A DNA stretch of 64,000 nucleotides from Eutreptiella sp. 'Long Island Sound 2002' (GCA_964036045.1 OZ038381.1:136616306-136680305), one strand, 5' to 3'. Numbered from the stretch's first letter, positions 43,448 to 54,571 are shown. The notes: generated from the letters alone by a model not told the origin. A program made the numbers and translations.

Positions 43448-43506
43448 TTTCCACATCCACACCATTTGATGATGCTAAACCATCATCAAATGGCGTGGAT
43501 GTGAAA
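43448..43506. repeat. Strong stem-loop, 23 bp stem
   Basis: CACATCCACACCATTTGATG(ATG) pairs with (CAT)CATCAAATGGCGTGGATGTG, with a six-base loop CTAAAC and one internal mismatch; TTT/AAA extends the stem. It lies inside the large helicase intron. It could be a small folded RNA or a short inverted-repeat element remnant. There is no T-run to suggest a terminator. Confidence 0.8.
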
Positions 43507-45112
43507 TTGGGACTTGGGTGAAAGGGGTGGCCCACCTCCACCTCCACCTCCTTATTCCCCATTGTGTATCCACAAAGTGACGCAATAGTGACAATCCACT
43601 GTGGTCTTCTCAAACGACAGAAGTTCACCACCAAGGCCACTCCCACCAGACCCTGTCATGGAGGTAGGCGCGGTCCTGAGTGCTCATGTCCCCAAACAGC
43701 CACACATATCTCCCGGGGACGTCCGATTTCGTGCCAACACGGAGCGTTTTCAGGGGTCGGTTCCATTGTTGCCTCATTTGTGCCCGCTGAGTGTCTCGAA
43801 GGGGGGGGGGGGGGGATGTTGGGTATCTTCGGAAAGCCCGTGAAAAGGGCTTTTCGGAGATGTAGAGACAAAAGGGGGGGGGGTCCGGAACCATTTTTTT
43901 TTTTGAAAAATGGCCATTACCGTTGACAGGTTGGGCTTTTTTTGCCTGTTGTGGTCCGGTTTCAGACAGACTGCACCACACCCCTACCCCCCTTACTCCA
44001 TCGTATGCGCATATCAGGGTCAAGTCATTTGGGTGGATTTGTTGCATTTGATGTGTAGAAGACATGTGCAACATGGGTCCCCTCAACACCCCAATATGTT
44101 GGAGATTTTGATCGATACCTACCTTGGACACCCCGGTGATGCCTCGTTCAACTTGCAGCACCAAGCTCACCAGAGTGCAACAAATCAAAGATGGCAGAAT
44201 TTCTCAAACATGCTGTCAAGTTGGGACATGAGACCACAATATTTGGATTCAACACGTCAAAATGTATCCACTTATCTCCTTTCACTTTCCTCCAACTCCA
44301 CAATATGTCGGAGCACCCCGGGGAACACCTATGAGTTGGTGTCGCGCACGCGTGCGCAGAGCAGCCTGAGGCCCGAAAACCCTGAAACGCCAAAAAGTTT
44401 GGCCTCGGTACCCAAAAATATGGTCACCTACCCCCCCCCCCCAACCCGTACATTTCTGAAACGGCCTTTTCTCACAGATTTCAAAAAGCACATTTCAAAA
44501 AGCATCCCCCCCCCAGGTAACGACATTTTGGTGCATTGGACCAAAAGTTGAGAAAACCCTGAAAAATTGCGAATTTGCTCCGTGTCAGCATATTATGGAT
44601 GTCCCCGAGAGATATACTGCCTGCACCCCAGGGGGATGAGGGGTGTTCTAGGGGGATGAGGGGTGTTCGGTTCAGGCATCCCAACACTGATGACGAAGGC
44701 ACCATCCCCGTATTGTGCCAGAACCCCCCATTTGGTAATAGCCTGCCCACACCACCAACGGCACATTATCTGCACCCGTTGGTGCATCTGGGTACGAGGG
44801 CAAGCACAATGCAATTCAGCTTGAGAAGTCCAAAAGGCTATAATTGACAACTATTAGTGGGAATCACTTGTAAGTCAAACGCCAATTTACTAGACACGTC
44901 GATATTTTCCTTGGTCTGCTTCTTTTCTCCTCCGCATAGACATACACCCACTATAGCCATAGGCACTCGTCACAATCTTGTATGTGTTTCTGGTTTCTCA
45001 CATTAATTTCGAAATTGCCATTGTTATGTCTGCACGCATCTAGCTACGGATAGGATGGCCCATGCTACTACTGACAGTCATCCAAGTGAGGAGCGCTACA
45101 GCCATGCAATCG

Positions 45113-46368
45113 TCAAGGCCGCAGGTGACAGTCAGTCAAGGAGGACCACAAAATGATGCCTAGAAGGGCATGCACACCATAAGTGTTGAAAGGTGCATGC
45201 ATGAGTAGTGGTACGATTAGTTCTCCATACAAGACTCGGTATTTGACACTACACATTGCCTTTGTTGCACCACCCCATGCCAACCTACCCCTTTTTAAGT
45301 TGAAAGTGGGATGCACTAGTGAGCTAGTGTTTTGGGCCATGGTCATTGACATTTGATTTAGTGCGCTAGAGTATAGTAATTACTCTCACTCAAGGACTCT
45401 TTTGACGCTCATTGAGCTTTAAGAGAGGGCCATGGCTAGGCCCTCTTGAAGCTACAATCACCATCAAACTCCTTCCCACATGATCTCTCGTGCTTTGTGG
45501 GAATCCTCTATGCGCATGGTGTTTCTTCTGCCACAAGTCATCTCAGCAATGGCGTAGCTTTCCTTGTCGCCACAAGGAGTTGCTCCAATAGAGCTATAGA
45601 GACACAAGCGCGGGCTATGTACCACACTACAAAACGACAAAGGGCGCCACCAAACATCCGATGCGGAAGTAGACAGGATGGTGAAATATTCATTGTCCAA
45701 CCAACTGCCATGCAAGCACGCTCCCATCGAAGAGAAATGGGACACGTTGCCACAGCACAACATACCCCAATAGAAATGGTGACGCGTGAACCGGAATTTG
45801 TCTCCAATATTAAGCCACCAAAATGCACATCCACTTGTTGCTCCTTTTTCACAGACTCTGCCACCTTGCCCAAACATACCCTAGCACGTGGCCACCTCAT
45901 CTGAATTCCATCCACACCATGCTCAAGTTCTTTAAAACAGTGACCCTGCAGCTCGACCAACTCACAAATAGCCTTTGGCGGGCTCACTACTAGCCATGTG
46001 ACAAGTTGCATCATGCTAAACGCTTATGTTTGGAGCAACCGCCTGTTTTGCCACCTCCACTATATCTCCATGCATGTATAGGCCATAATATTATTTCTAA
46101 TCAACGGCTCCAAAAAATGGCATATGCACATGCTCACCAAGACAAGAGGCTATTGTATGCCCTTTCATGTACTCAACAATGAGTTGGACCTCCAAAACAA
46201 CCTTTCTATGCTGCCTTTTGGGCACCATCCACAATACTCAACAAGTTTCTCAAAGCAGAGCAATACAAAGGGCAAATCCATGGATATACCTAAGAGATGA
46301 TAGTTCCCTAAGGAGTTGTTGTACACTGTGTGCAGGCTTAACAATGGGGTAGAACCTAACTGGAGCAC
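45113..46368 (-). pseudogene. Decayed minus-strand gene inside the intron
   Basis: Coding-like minus-strand blocks: 46368-46165 (HTVYNNSLGNYHLLGISMDL), 46014-45538 (LVVSPPKAICELVELQGHCF, GLILETNSGSRVTISIGVCC) and 45352-45113 (KAMCSVKYRVLYGELIVPLL). They lie in different frames and are not recognised. This is probably another transposon remnant. Confidence 0.3.
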
Positions 46369-47163
46369 ACATTCCTAGGTGTCAAGCACACATCCTTGGG
46401 TGGTCACCGTTGAAGTTTTCAACATGCACCCTTCCTAAGAGCACCGTCCCGTTCCTCAACCTTTGTGGATAGTGGGGGGGATATGTGAAGGGATGCGCAA
46501 AGAGGTTGTCATGAAGTTGCTTGTACTAATGCTTTTCTTGAATGCCCGTTCTCATCACCGTCTCTCACCCTTGACTAGGCTATAGCATCAGCTATAATTG
46601 CCTCCCAAGAGCCACCGCAAGCAAACGACAAGCTCTCCCATCTTATGGGTGCTAGATGCTCACCTTTGGGAGGCTATTATTGCCGATGATGACCATGCCT
46701 GCACCCAACGGCGGCATCGTGGTACACAAATCAAAGCGAAGCTGGGATGTCTTGGACCATTCATGTACCTTGCCCTCAGTCCTGGCCACCCCAAAAGTGT
46801 ACTACCAGTTCAGCGATGAATAGACTTAGGACTTTTCAATCCATCTGCCTAAAGACTGATCTCTGGGGGCTTACAATTGGGGGGTTTGGCTAATAGTGCC
46901 GGCTTGGTGGCCGGCTACAGGCTTGGTGTGGCCTGTGAGCTTACAAGGCAAGCTCATGGTGTTGCTACCACAAGGGTACATGACCGCACCATGTTGGGGT
47001 GGGGAAGGCAGGACTATATTGGTATCTGGAGCCTGCATCCGTTCGAGAGGTTGCCCTAGTTTTGGTGGATGCCCCACCTAGTCTACCCTAGAGCCACCTG
47101 GCCTTGTTTATCCGCTGTGCGATACCGCATCGGTCCATGGGGCTATACAATCCCCGAGCTCAC

Positions 47164-47172
47164 AGCCAGAAA
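47164..47172. repeat. 9 bp target-site duplication, left copy
   Basis: AGCCAGAAA immediately precedes the element and is repeated exactly at 49873-49881. Confidence 0.85.
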
Positions 47173-47194
47173 GGGTCCGTGGTAAAACTTAGTG

Positions 47195-47470
47195 AAAATT
47201 TTTTTTTAAAAAAAATTTTTTTACTAAGTTTCAAAGCTTAGTAAAAAAACAATTTGTTACTTAGTAAGTGGGGTTTCTACTAAGTTGCGAAACTTAATTA
47301 AAAATTTTTTTTACTAAGTAAAGAACTTAGTAGAAAAATAAATTTTTTTTACTAAGTAAAAAACTTAGTAGAAACAAAATTTTTTTTACTAAGTAAAAAA
47401 CTTAGTAGAAAAAAAAATTTTTTTACTAAGTAAAAAACTGAGTAGAAAAAAATTTTTTTTGCTAAGTAAA
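47195..47470. repeat. AT-rich subterminal palindromic array
   Basis: Repeats of TTTTTTTACTAAGTAAAAAA followed by CTTAGTAGAAA, about 35 bases each. Each unit is itself palindromic. Confidence 0.85.
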
Positions 47471-48382
47471 GAACATAGTAGCAAAAATCATTTGTTCCTC
47501 CTTGCTGACTCCCCAGACGGCAGGGGACCCATTTTTTTCTATTGCCCTTCGTGCTTGCAACAGTGTCCTCCACCAGCAAAGCTCTGCGGATGGCACCGAG
47601 GCATGCACGAAGAAATCGGCTACAACGAGTCCCGTGGGCACGGATGATACCCTTGGAATACACATGCAGTGTACTATTGCTTGGTTGTTTGTGAATCTTT
47701 ACCCTTGAGCTGATGACGGAGCTTATTCATCATTCATGGGCAAAGAGTCACAGACCCATGCTGCGGTGCACTGCATGTGGGGGACCGACAATAAAATTGC
47801 ATTACATCACCAGACTCATTATAAACATCCAATTACATTCATGTTTGCAACACTCATTGGACATTTTTTGGGTTATAGTAAACCTCCGGCTTGGCTTTTT
47901 TCCCTCCACTGTGTGGTGTATGTTGTGTTTTCTTTTTGTGCGTGTGCATGGCCACGATGGGGAACTCAACTCCAGTTCGCTCCCCCCTCCCCCCAACAAA
48001 CTTGCACCTCTCGATCCGGTTTCTATTTTTTCTTGCTATGTGTGTTCCCAGGACCCCCACCCCACAAGGAGCGCCCATGAACATCACCGTATAATGTGAG
48101 GACCGAGAACTGGGATTCGAAGGGGGTAGCGCATGCAGTTCCGGTGCATGTATTGTTGAACGGGGAGTTGCATAGGGCCGCTATTTTGGTTCTGTGCGTG
48201 TTTCTACGGTATATATGTCCCTGTGTATGCAGGAGTTCAAATGGCGGCTGAGCAACCCCATGTGCATTGCTAGTGGGGGGTGGTCCTAATCCTATATTGG
48301 CCACCCCCCCGTGACATACCCCCAAGTGGGGGGGGGGGTCTGAAACTGCCAACCACAACAGCGGAGGAAGTGGGCAACATTT

Positions 48383-49207
48383 TTGGATGCTTTCGGTTCC
48401 CTTGCATTTGCAATTGCACCCCTGCATTCCACCTTCATCAAGCAGACTGATAGTGTCAGTTGCCATCCGGCATGTCTGTTGATGTTGCATTGTGCCTTGT
48501 CTAGACGTGTTGTCAAAGGCAAATTGCAAGTGCCACAGGATAGATTGTGGTTATTGCGTGAGATGGCACAAGCTACTTTGTACTACGGTGGTTCCAAGTT
48601 GGCCCCCACACCTAGGACCCAGGCAATGCATTGGGAGGTGTCTCGGTTGTACCCCACGCCCAAATCTGCAGACCCCCCTGACACATGCTTTTTTTGCGAT
48701 GGCACACCCGCCATAGCGTGCCAAGAATGTAAGGTTCTTCATTGTACCTTCCATACCACTGTCTTGTGTCAATCCGAGATTTGTGTAGGATTGCGCCAAT
48801 TCTGGGCGGCCAACGTTGCTGCTGCTGTTGTTGCTTTTGCTGCAGTTACTGCTGCCAATGCCACTCATGCCACTCCTGCCAATGCCAATGCCACTGATGA
48901 CATCCGTCCCGGTGTGTGGATCTGTGGGAAGTGGTATGCGTTGCCTCCTCAATACCCCCAAAATGCTGATGGTCAATTGGAAAATGACCAAGAATTTTGC
49001 AGAAAGCTGCATTTGGAAAAGAAAACAGATCTCTTTGAGAGATGCAAGCTGAATCCCACACCGAGAGGCAAGCCTCACTATAGAGATACTAAGGCCGACT
49101 TGATCTTCAAGCGTGTCTTTTGTAACGGAAGCGGTTGTGTGATCCCTCCCTCCTCTGTGCATGCATGCATACGATACTCAACCCTCTTTGGTGAAGTGGT
49201 TGTGTGA
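48383..49207 (+). CDS. 274-codon unknown protein inside the Mutator-like element
   Basis: Open frame starting MDAFGSLAFAIAPLHSTF. A Cys/His cluster at residues about 99-123 (CFFCDGTPAIACQECKVLHC then TFHTTVLC) has the spacing C-x2-C-x7-C-x2-C-x4-C and resembles a zinc-binding module. After it come an alanine-rich segment and TDDIRPGVWICGKWYALPPQ. The last about 25 residues come from the 65 bp tandem repeat, so the natural C-terminus may have been replaced. Codon-like composition before that is convincing. No transposase triad is recognised. Confidence 0.5.
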   Translation: MDAFGSLAFAIAPLHSTFIKQTDSVSCHPACLLMLHCALSRRVVKGKLQVPQDRLWLLREMAQATLYYGGSKLAPTPRTQAMHWEVSRLYPTPKSADPPDTCFFCDGTPAIACQECKVLHCTFHTTVLCQSEICVGLRQFWAANVAAAVVAFAAVTAANATHATPANANATDDIRPGVWICGKWYALPPQYPQNADGQLENDQEFCRKLHLEKKTDLFERCKLNPTPRGKPHYRDTKADLIFKRVFCNGSGCVIPPSSVHACIRYSTLFGEVVV

Positions 49208-49330
49208 TCCCTCCCTCCTCTGTGCATGCATGCAGACGGTACTCAACCCTCCTTGGTGAAGCGGTTGTGTGATTCCTCTCTCCTCCATGCATGCATGCAT
49301 ACGAGACTCAACCCTCGAAAGCGAAGTGGT
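49131..49330. repeat. 65 bp tandem repeat, 3 units plus a partial
   Basis: GYGGTTGTGTGATCCCTCCC starts at 49131, 49196, 49261 and 49326. Each unit contains GTGCATGCATGCATACGA and ACTCAACCCT. Confidence 0.9.
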
Positions 49331-49350
49331 TGTGTGACCCCCCCTTCGTA

Positions 49351-49557
49351 CAGCGCACTGCCTAGGCCCCACTACAGGGCCTTGGTAGGACAAACACCCA
49401 CTGCAGCGCACTGCCTAGGCCCCACCTGAGGGCCTTGGTAGGACAAACACCCACTGCAGCGCACTGCCTAGGCCCCACCTGAGGGCCTTGGTAGGACAAA
49501 CACCCACTGCAGCGCACTGCCTAGGCCCCACTGGAGGGCCTTGGTAGGACAAACACT
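49351..49557. repeat. 53 bp tandem repeat, 4 units
   Basis: CAGCGCACTGCCTAGGCCCC starts at 49351, 49404, 49457 and 49510. Each unit has AGGGCCTTGGTAGGACAAAC. The units are nearly identical, so the array is recent. Confidence 0.92.
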
Positions 49558-49872
49558 AGTGCCCAATCCCAATTATACTCAATTATATGATCTTGGCCGA
49601 GTGCCAACGAAATTGGTGTGCACGATGGTTTGGCCCGGGTGGGGCGCCACTAACACAAGTGGCCGGGAATCGACCTGGGGGCTTTATGCCCTTAAACAAA
49701 AGTACCACCTACCATCAAAGTGTGCAGTTTTTTGTGCAATTTCTTTCAAAAAAAATTTGTCTTTTTTACTTAGTAAAAAAAATTTTTTACTAAGTTTTAC
49801 CTCAAATCTACTAAGTTTTACCACATTTTACTAAGTTTTACCTCGTCTGGTACTAAGTTTTACCAAATACCC

Positions 49873-49881
49873 AGCCAGAAA
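49873..49881. repeat. 9 bp target-site duplication, right copy
   Basis: AGCCAGAAA, identical to 47164-47172. Confidence 0.85.
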
Positions 49882-50356
49882 GCCATGGCTGAGGTTTGCC
49901 TGGTGATTGGGTGGGGAGTGTAAGCAGTGCAGACCGGAGGCAACTGAGGCTGTCGAATGTTGCGGATTTTATGTCCCCCTGGGGTAGTCCTCCCAGGCCT
50001 TAAGCTCAACACTCTCCACAAATGTGTTGCGCACACCCCCGTAGGGGGGTACCAGTGACCGGGAGTGGAGCCGCAGCCTGGGTACCACCCCCCGTGCTGT
50101 GCTCAGGGCAACGGATCAAGTTCCACACGGAGAGACCATGAGGAGAGAGACGCCGCCATGATGGTTAGACAGGCAGGCCCTTAGGGTCACCTCACCGGTA
50201 TGCACTATCCTGTTGGTGGGGACTTTTGGCACCAAGGGGTGGTCAAGCAGTAGCACATGTCTTCCTCCTCCTCCTCCTCCGCTGCCCACATAGGGGTGTA
50301 AACTATTCACTGACAAGCACCCACGTGCCTTTCATGTCACTTGGTCTTACATACAG

Positions 50357-50490
50357 GGCTTTTGAAGAACACGTTGCTGAAATGTGAGCATTTGAAGGTT
50401 GTGATCATGAGTGCAACATTTGACTGCATGAAGTTCTGCCATTTCTTCGACAGTGCTCCAATCCTGAACGTGCCTGGTCGCATGCATCCG
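50357..50490 (+). CDS. DEAH-box helicase exon with motif III (SAT)
   Basis: Acceptor TCTTACATACAG, donor GTATGTGC. With the G carried over from the previous exon it reads GLLKNTLLKCEHLKVVIMSA, then TFDCMKFCHFFDSAPILNVP, then GRMHP. The S-A-T motif and P-G-R-x-H-P are as in DHX15/Prp43. Cys and Phe substitutions in the D-A-x-K-F-x-x-Y-F segment (here D-C-M-K-F-C-H-F-F) are unusual. The exon ends in phase 0. Confidence 0.9.
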
Positions 50491-53400
50491 GTATGTGCGC
50501 TGTACCTTACGCCACGAAACTGCTCACAATGTGGTGAAATGTGTTTTGTGGCACCAATGAGAACAATATTGCACATTTGGGAGCCCTCAGGGCGGTGTTC
50601 TTTCCATGAGCAGTATTCTGCTGTCACTTTTCGTTCACAAGCATAGCCTTGTCCAAAGCACAGGGATCCCCACCTCACCATGCTTTTTCAGTCGTTCTTT
50701 GTGCAGTTCAAAGTGCCAGTTGAGGGGGATATGAGGGTTTTTTTTGAGGCGGAGAGTATGAGTCACATATTCTGTGCGCTTGAGCAGAGTTGGTTTTTTT
50801 TCAACAAATTCATCTCATCAGCATTCGTGCGTTGACACAGTGTTCGTGCCCTTGCGAGGATTGGCACACTCCGCACACCTGCTGCCAGGTTCCGCTGACC
50901 GGCAAGCTTTGTTAAAGGATCCAATACTTCAAGAAGCCACTGCAGCGTTGCAGCTGCCAGGTGAAAGGACTGCACCCAATATTCGGAAGTCCAAGTTTAC
51001 GTGTACAATTCATCCACCTAAGCACTGTGATTTCACCGCAAGTTAGGGAAGCACCCTATCAGTACAGAAACATCCACGGAAATTGGGGAAGCGCCTGCCA
51101 ATGGTTGAGCAACATCCACTAGGGGCTGCTGTCACCATGCAGTCTGCATGGCCATGTGTGGGACTGCCAAACAAAGTTACAATGGGGACCCTTGCTTGCA
51201 TCTTCCTCAGTTCCCCTGTTGTGGCCCTTCTTGGAGATCCCACACATGGCCATGCAGGCAACAGGCTTTCGCCCCCCCCCCCCCCATTTGGGGGATCGGC
51301 ACACATTTTTTTTTGGGGGGGGGGCAGGTGTTAAGTTGGCCTGCTGTTGGCACACAGGGGTTGAGGCTGGGGAGTTGGTGCATAGTTGCTGCTCTCGTTG
51401 TGGCGCAATCAACATGATTCACAACCAGGTCTTACAAAAGAACAGCACTGGAAACTGGCTTTGCTCTCCTCCCGGCTCTGTAGTTCCTCCTGGTTAAATG
51501 CTGTAAATCATCCCATTCAATGGATTGTGCAGTGTTGCCCTTCTTGAGAACAATTGCTGCTCCCCATGACCATTTCCTGAAGGGGGGTGGGGCTCAAGTG
51601 TCTTGCCAGACCCCAACCCCTAAGGACCCCCGCAGCCCACAGCAATGGTGAGTGATGGGGAACAACCACTTGGGCGCCAGTTGCAGCCAGAATTTTTTGG
51701 CCTCTGGGGCCAGGGGCAGAAAATTTTCTTTGCCCAATGAGTTTGTACCCAAAATGCTCAGATTCAAATGGAGAATTCGAATATGACCAATTGGTCTGGG
51801 GTTGTGAGCCATTTTGATTTCCCCCCATTCAGCGGATGCTGAGAAGGCAGGGGTTATTTCGCCATATGATTTCTCTCCATGTTGGATTTCCCTGAGACGG
51901 CGGGGCTTTCAAACAGTCGAACGTCATCTTCAATTGACATGTGTCTTACACTGCTCGCCGCGTTCCTTTGCTGGTTCATTGGTGCGTCTGCTGGAATTCC
52001 CTACTAGTTTTCATTTGTCATCAACAGTTAAAGAAGATGTTTGTTCAAAATGTTCAGAACGAAACAGGGAATGCCAACAACAATGCCCCCAAAACCAGAA
52101 AAAAATATTTGACCCCCCCCCCCCCCTCTGGATCCCCTTCCCGCACTGCAGGGGTTGGGGTCCGCAACTGAACTGAACGCCCTGCGCATGACTCTATTCA
52201 TGACAACCCATGACTCTACCCATGACTACCCATGTCTCTATGGCTGACATCTGGAGAAGTGCTTTACACCTGCACGTTGCAAAGGACCCGCCATCAAAGA
52301 TGAGTGACATGTTTGGGTTTGTCATTGGCGTTTACTTCATGCATGCAGGCCATGGACACAGGGAATGCACAACACAGGGGTCATCAGTGACAAAGCAATC
52401 GACGCCTGATCCAGACGGACAAAACATAGATGCACATATGGGAGGAGCACATGGGAGGGGCAGGGATTCACTTTTGGGAGGACAGGGAGTGATCGTGGCA
52501 CCCCCTTTTCCAGACATCCCATTGCTCAAAAGGGTGCCCTGTAAAGAGGGTGTCACAGGAGCTGGAAGGGGAGGGGGGCTCGGGTATTCCAACACACATG
52601 CTTCAAACTGATCACCCACTGCACGCTGATCATTTTGCGCATTTTCTCGCGGTGCAGCAATTTTTTCACATGCAGGTAGTCTTGCAGTTGTTGCCTATGC
52701 CACCACCCGCCCTCAGGATCCCCCGTTTAGATGAGAAGTTTGTGGCTCAGAGCCTCCCACCTTCTGCGTGCAAATGAATTTTTCCCCTCCCCATGATACA
52801 CATGGTTGAAAGTCGCCACACACTTAAGAGTTTTGGGGACAACTGGATGTGAATGCCTGGGCCATGAGTGGGTATTATGTGACTGGCAATATGAGATCAT
52901 GCAACAAGGCAATCTGCATTTGCAGGCCCACGTTCTCTCCAAATGGTGTGTGACGAGAAGTTTCAAATTGTGGTCAAGCAGTGTGACCATGAGGGGAGCA
53001 GCTGGGCCCGGTCCTTGTACCCCCCAAAACTTTTGTGTGTGCTGTGTATCCCTCCATAACCCCTTAGCTCTGAGGCATGTGGCAGTAGTGGGTCGCACGC
53101 AGTGCCCCCCTCGCCTCCCCATCGCCCATCACCAAATATCCCCCCCCCCCCCCCCCAAGTGCTCCCCCTTCCCACAGTTTTCTGCAGTTTTCGACAGATA
53201 GTTGGGGGGTGGTTCGCAGCAGGACTGGGTCCAGCCGCCCCCCTGCCTCCTGGGAGTGTGACACTGTCTTCTGTGGAACGCCCCCACTGTGAAACCTCCT
53301 CGTTATGGGTTTCCTGCCAGCAGAGGACCACAAACTGCACACAACCCCAACTGAAAAAGACATTTGCCCACATGGAGAGCTTTGGTATAATGGGATCAAC

Positions 53401-54008
53401 TTGAGTGTGAAAATCTTTTTCACCTCATCGGAGCGGATCCAAACGCGGGATCAATTTGCAGGATCCGAAGGCCCCACTGGTATGACCTCCGGTGGTGACC
53501 TGGACTCAAAACTTCAGGCTCTACTGCCCTCAATGGAATCTCTGGCTTCCGCTTCCACAGTCATGACTCTCCCAATGATTCTACCCACGACTACCCATGA
53601 CTCCACCCAATTTCCATAGCTCGTGACCTTGGCTCCCGTGTGGAGGTAAGAAGTATAAATTCAAGTCCAATGGCTTGTTCTTACAATGCTTAGCAATTGC
53701 AGTTACACGAATTCCACGATACAGAAAATGATGAATTATCTGAAATGATTTCCCTCTCATCTGTCTCATCTGTGTTAGGCCCTCCTGTGGCACAGCGCCT
53801 CAGTTCCAGGGCCTTCTCTTCAGGTACCCTTCCTTTTCATATAAGACCCTCTGGTTAGATCCCACGTGGAGGTGATTAAGGTGGTGGAAACTATGCACAC
53901 TCCAGTGGAATCTGAACTGTTTCTCAATGCATTTTGTTGCTGCGCTGTTTGAGGAAAAGCATGAGGGCCCACCAATTATGTGCACATCATGCCTCTTTTT
54001 ACCTGCAG
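50491..54008 (+). other. Helicase intron of 3,518 bp
   Basis: GTATGTGC … TTTACCTGCAG. It contains an 18 bp inverted repeat (51146-51255), several poly-C/poly-G tracts (51270, 51312, 52107, 53140) and two related patches of CATGACTCTACCCATGACTA (52150-52235 and 53560-53620). I see no further helicase exon in it. Confidence 0.7.
51146..51255. repeat. 18 bp perfect inverted repeat
   Basis: GCATGGCCATGTGTGGGA at 51146-51163 and TCCCACACATGGCCATGC at 51238-51255, separated by about 74 bases. Possibly the ends of a very small element or a folded RNA. Confidence 0.75.
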
Positions 54009-54134
54009 GTAGATGTATTTAATATTGAGCATGAAGTTGAGGATTATTTAGAGGAGGCACTCACTGCAGTATACCACATATTGTTATTTGAGGAAGATCA
54101 AGGGCACATCTTGGTGTTCTTGACTGGCGAAGAG
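54009..54134 (+). CDS. DEAH-box helicase exon, start of second RecA-like domain
   Basis: It reads VDVFNIEHEVEDYLEEALTA, then VYHILLFEEDQGHILVFLTG, then EE before GTACATATTG. It aligns with the V-E-I-F-Y-T-x-E-x-E-R-D-Y-L segment and the G-D-x-L-L-F-L-T-G-x-E-E (motif IV region) of DHX15/Prp43. It is 126 bases, both ends phase 0, so it joins cleanly to the exons on each side. Confidence 0.9.
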
Positions 54135-54204
54135 GTACATATTGATTGTATGCAATTGAATTTAGCTATTGGTGCATGTGTCGCATCTGTGTGTTCTTCA
54201 TCGT

Positions 54205-54305
54205 GTGTGTGTGTGTATGTGTGTGTGTGTGTGTGTGTGTGGGTCTATGTGCCGTTGCATTCCTGGGTGTGTGTGTGCCTGCGTGCATGTGCATGTATGT
54301 GCGTG
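54205..54305. repeat. GT microsatellite in helicase intron
   Basis: A GTGTGT run with GTGCAT variants inside the 344 bp intron 54135-54478. Confidence 0.85.
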
Positions 54306-54478
54306 CGTTGCACGTGTGATTCCGGAATCAGATGAGGGGGAAATGGTGCACGGCATTAGTGGTCTCGTCAATAGACTGGCTTGCATTTCCGATGAGCTAT
54401 GGTTTAATGCCACATGCACATCCCACATCACCCCCAGACAAAGTGCATGGTCCAGAGCATCACTCTTCATTGTCCCAG

Positions 54479-54571
54479 GAAATCGAGCGAGCGTGCCATG
54501 CATTGCGAACGGATTCTCGCTTTGATGACGATTTTGTGGTCCTTCCTCTGTATTCAGCATTGGCTCCTCAG
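54479..54571 (+). CDS. DEAH-box helicase exon, last one visible
   Basis: Acceptor CATTGTCCCAG, donor GTTTTGTG. It reads EIERACHALRTDSRFDDDFV, then VLPLYSALAPQ, matching the E-I-x-x-A-C…I-P-L-Y-S-x-L-P-x-x segment of DHX15/Prp43. The next expected block (Q-R-I-F-x-P, then N-I-A-E-T-S-L-T-I) is not found in the remaining 9.4 kb. Either the next intron spans the satellite array and runs past the window, or the gene is truncated here. Confidence 0.88.

Larger units (their letters stand above)
47173..49872. mobile_element. 2,700 bp Mutator-like DNA transposon
   Basis: The left end GGGTCCGTGGTAAAACTTAG and the right end (reverse complement) GGGTATTTGGTAAAACTTAG match at 17 of these 20 positions; the following T extends this to 18 of 21. 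The ends are flanked by a perfect 9 bp duplication, AGCCAGAAA. The subterminal regions are arrays of the same word: ACTAAGTAAAAAACTTAGTA units at 47220-47470, and four GGTAAAACTTAGT words at 49790-49866. A 9 bp duplication with G-starting ends fits the Mutator superfamily. The one sizeable frame (48383-49207) has no transposase motif I can see, so it may be a non-autonomous or captured-gene derivative. Confidence 0.75.
40768..50356 (+). other. Helicase intron of 9,589 bp
   Basis: Bounded by GTATTGCG and TTACATACAG. The flanking exons join in phase to give DILLGLLKNTLL, matching DHX15/Prp43. It contains a poly-C tract (40859-40875), diverged repeats (41880-42610), a hairpin (43448-43506), poly-G tracts (43800, 43875), a decayed minus-strand gene (45113-46368) and a 2.7 kb Mutator-like element. 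Confidence 0.75.

Noticed and set aside
48100-48130. TTCGAATCCC tRNA-like sequence (minus strand)
   Set aside because: The flanking bases do not form a T-stem and no D- or anticodon arm is found.
49640-49700. tRNA-like B-box (GTCGATTCCCGG on the minus strand)
   Set aside because: The T-arm has a six-base loop, the anticodon loop lacks U33, and no acceptor stem pairs. At most it is a tRNA-derived fragment.
52806-53201. Possible extra helicase exon (SKWCVTRSFKLW) in the second long intron
   Set aside because: The W-C…F spacing is only vaguely like the Prp43 C-terminal region, and it lies upstream of exons that encode earlier parts of the protein.
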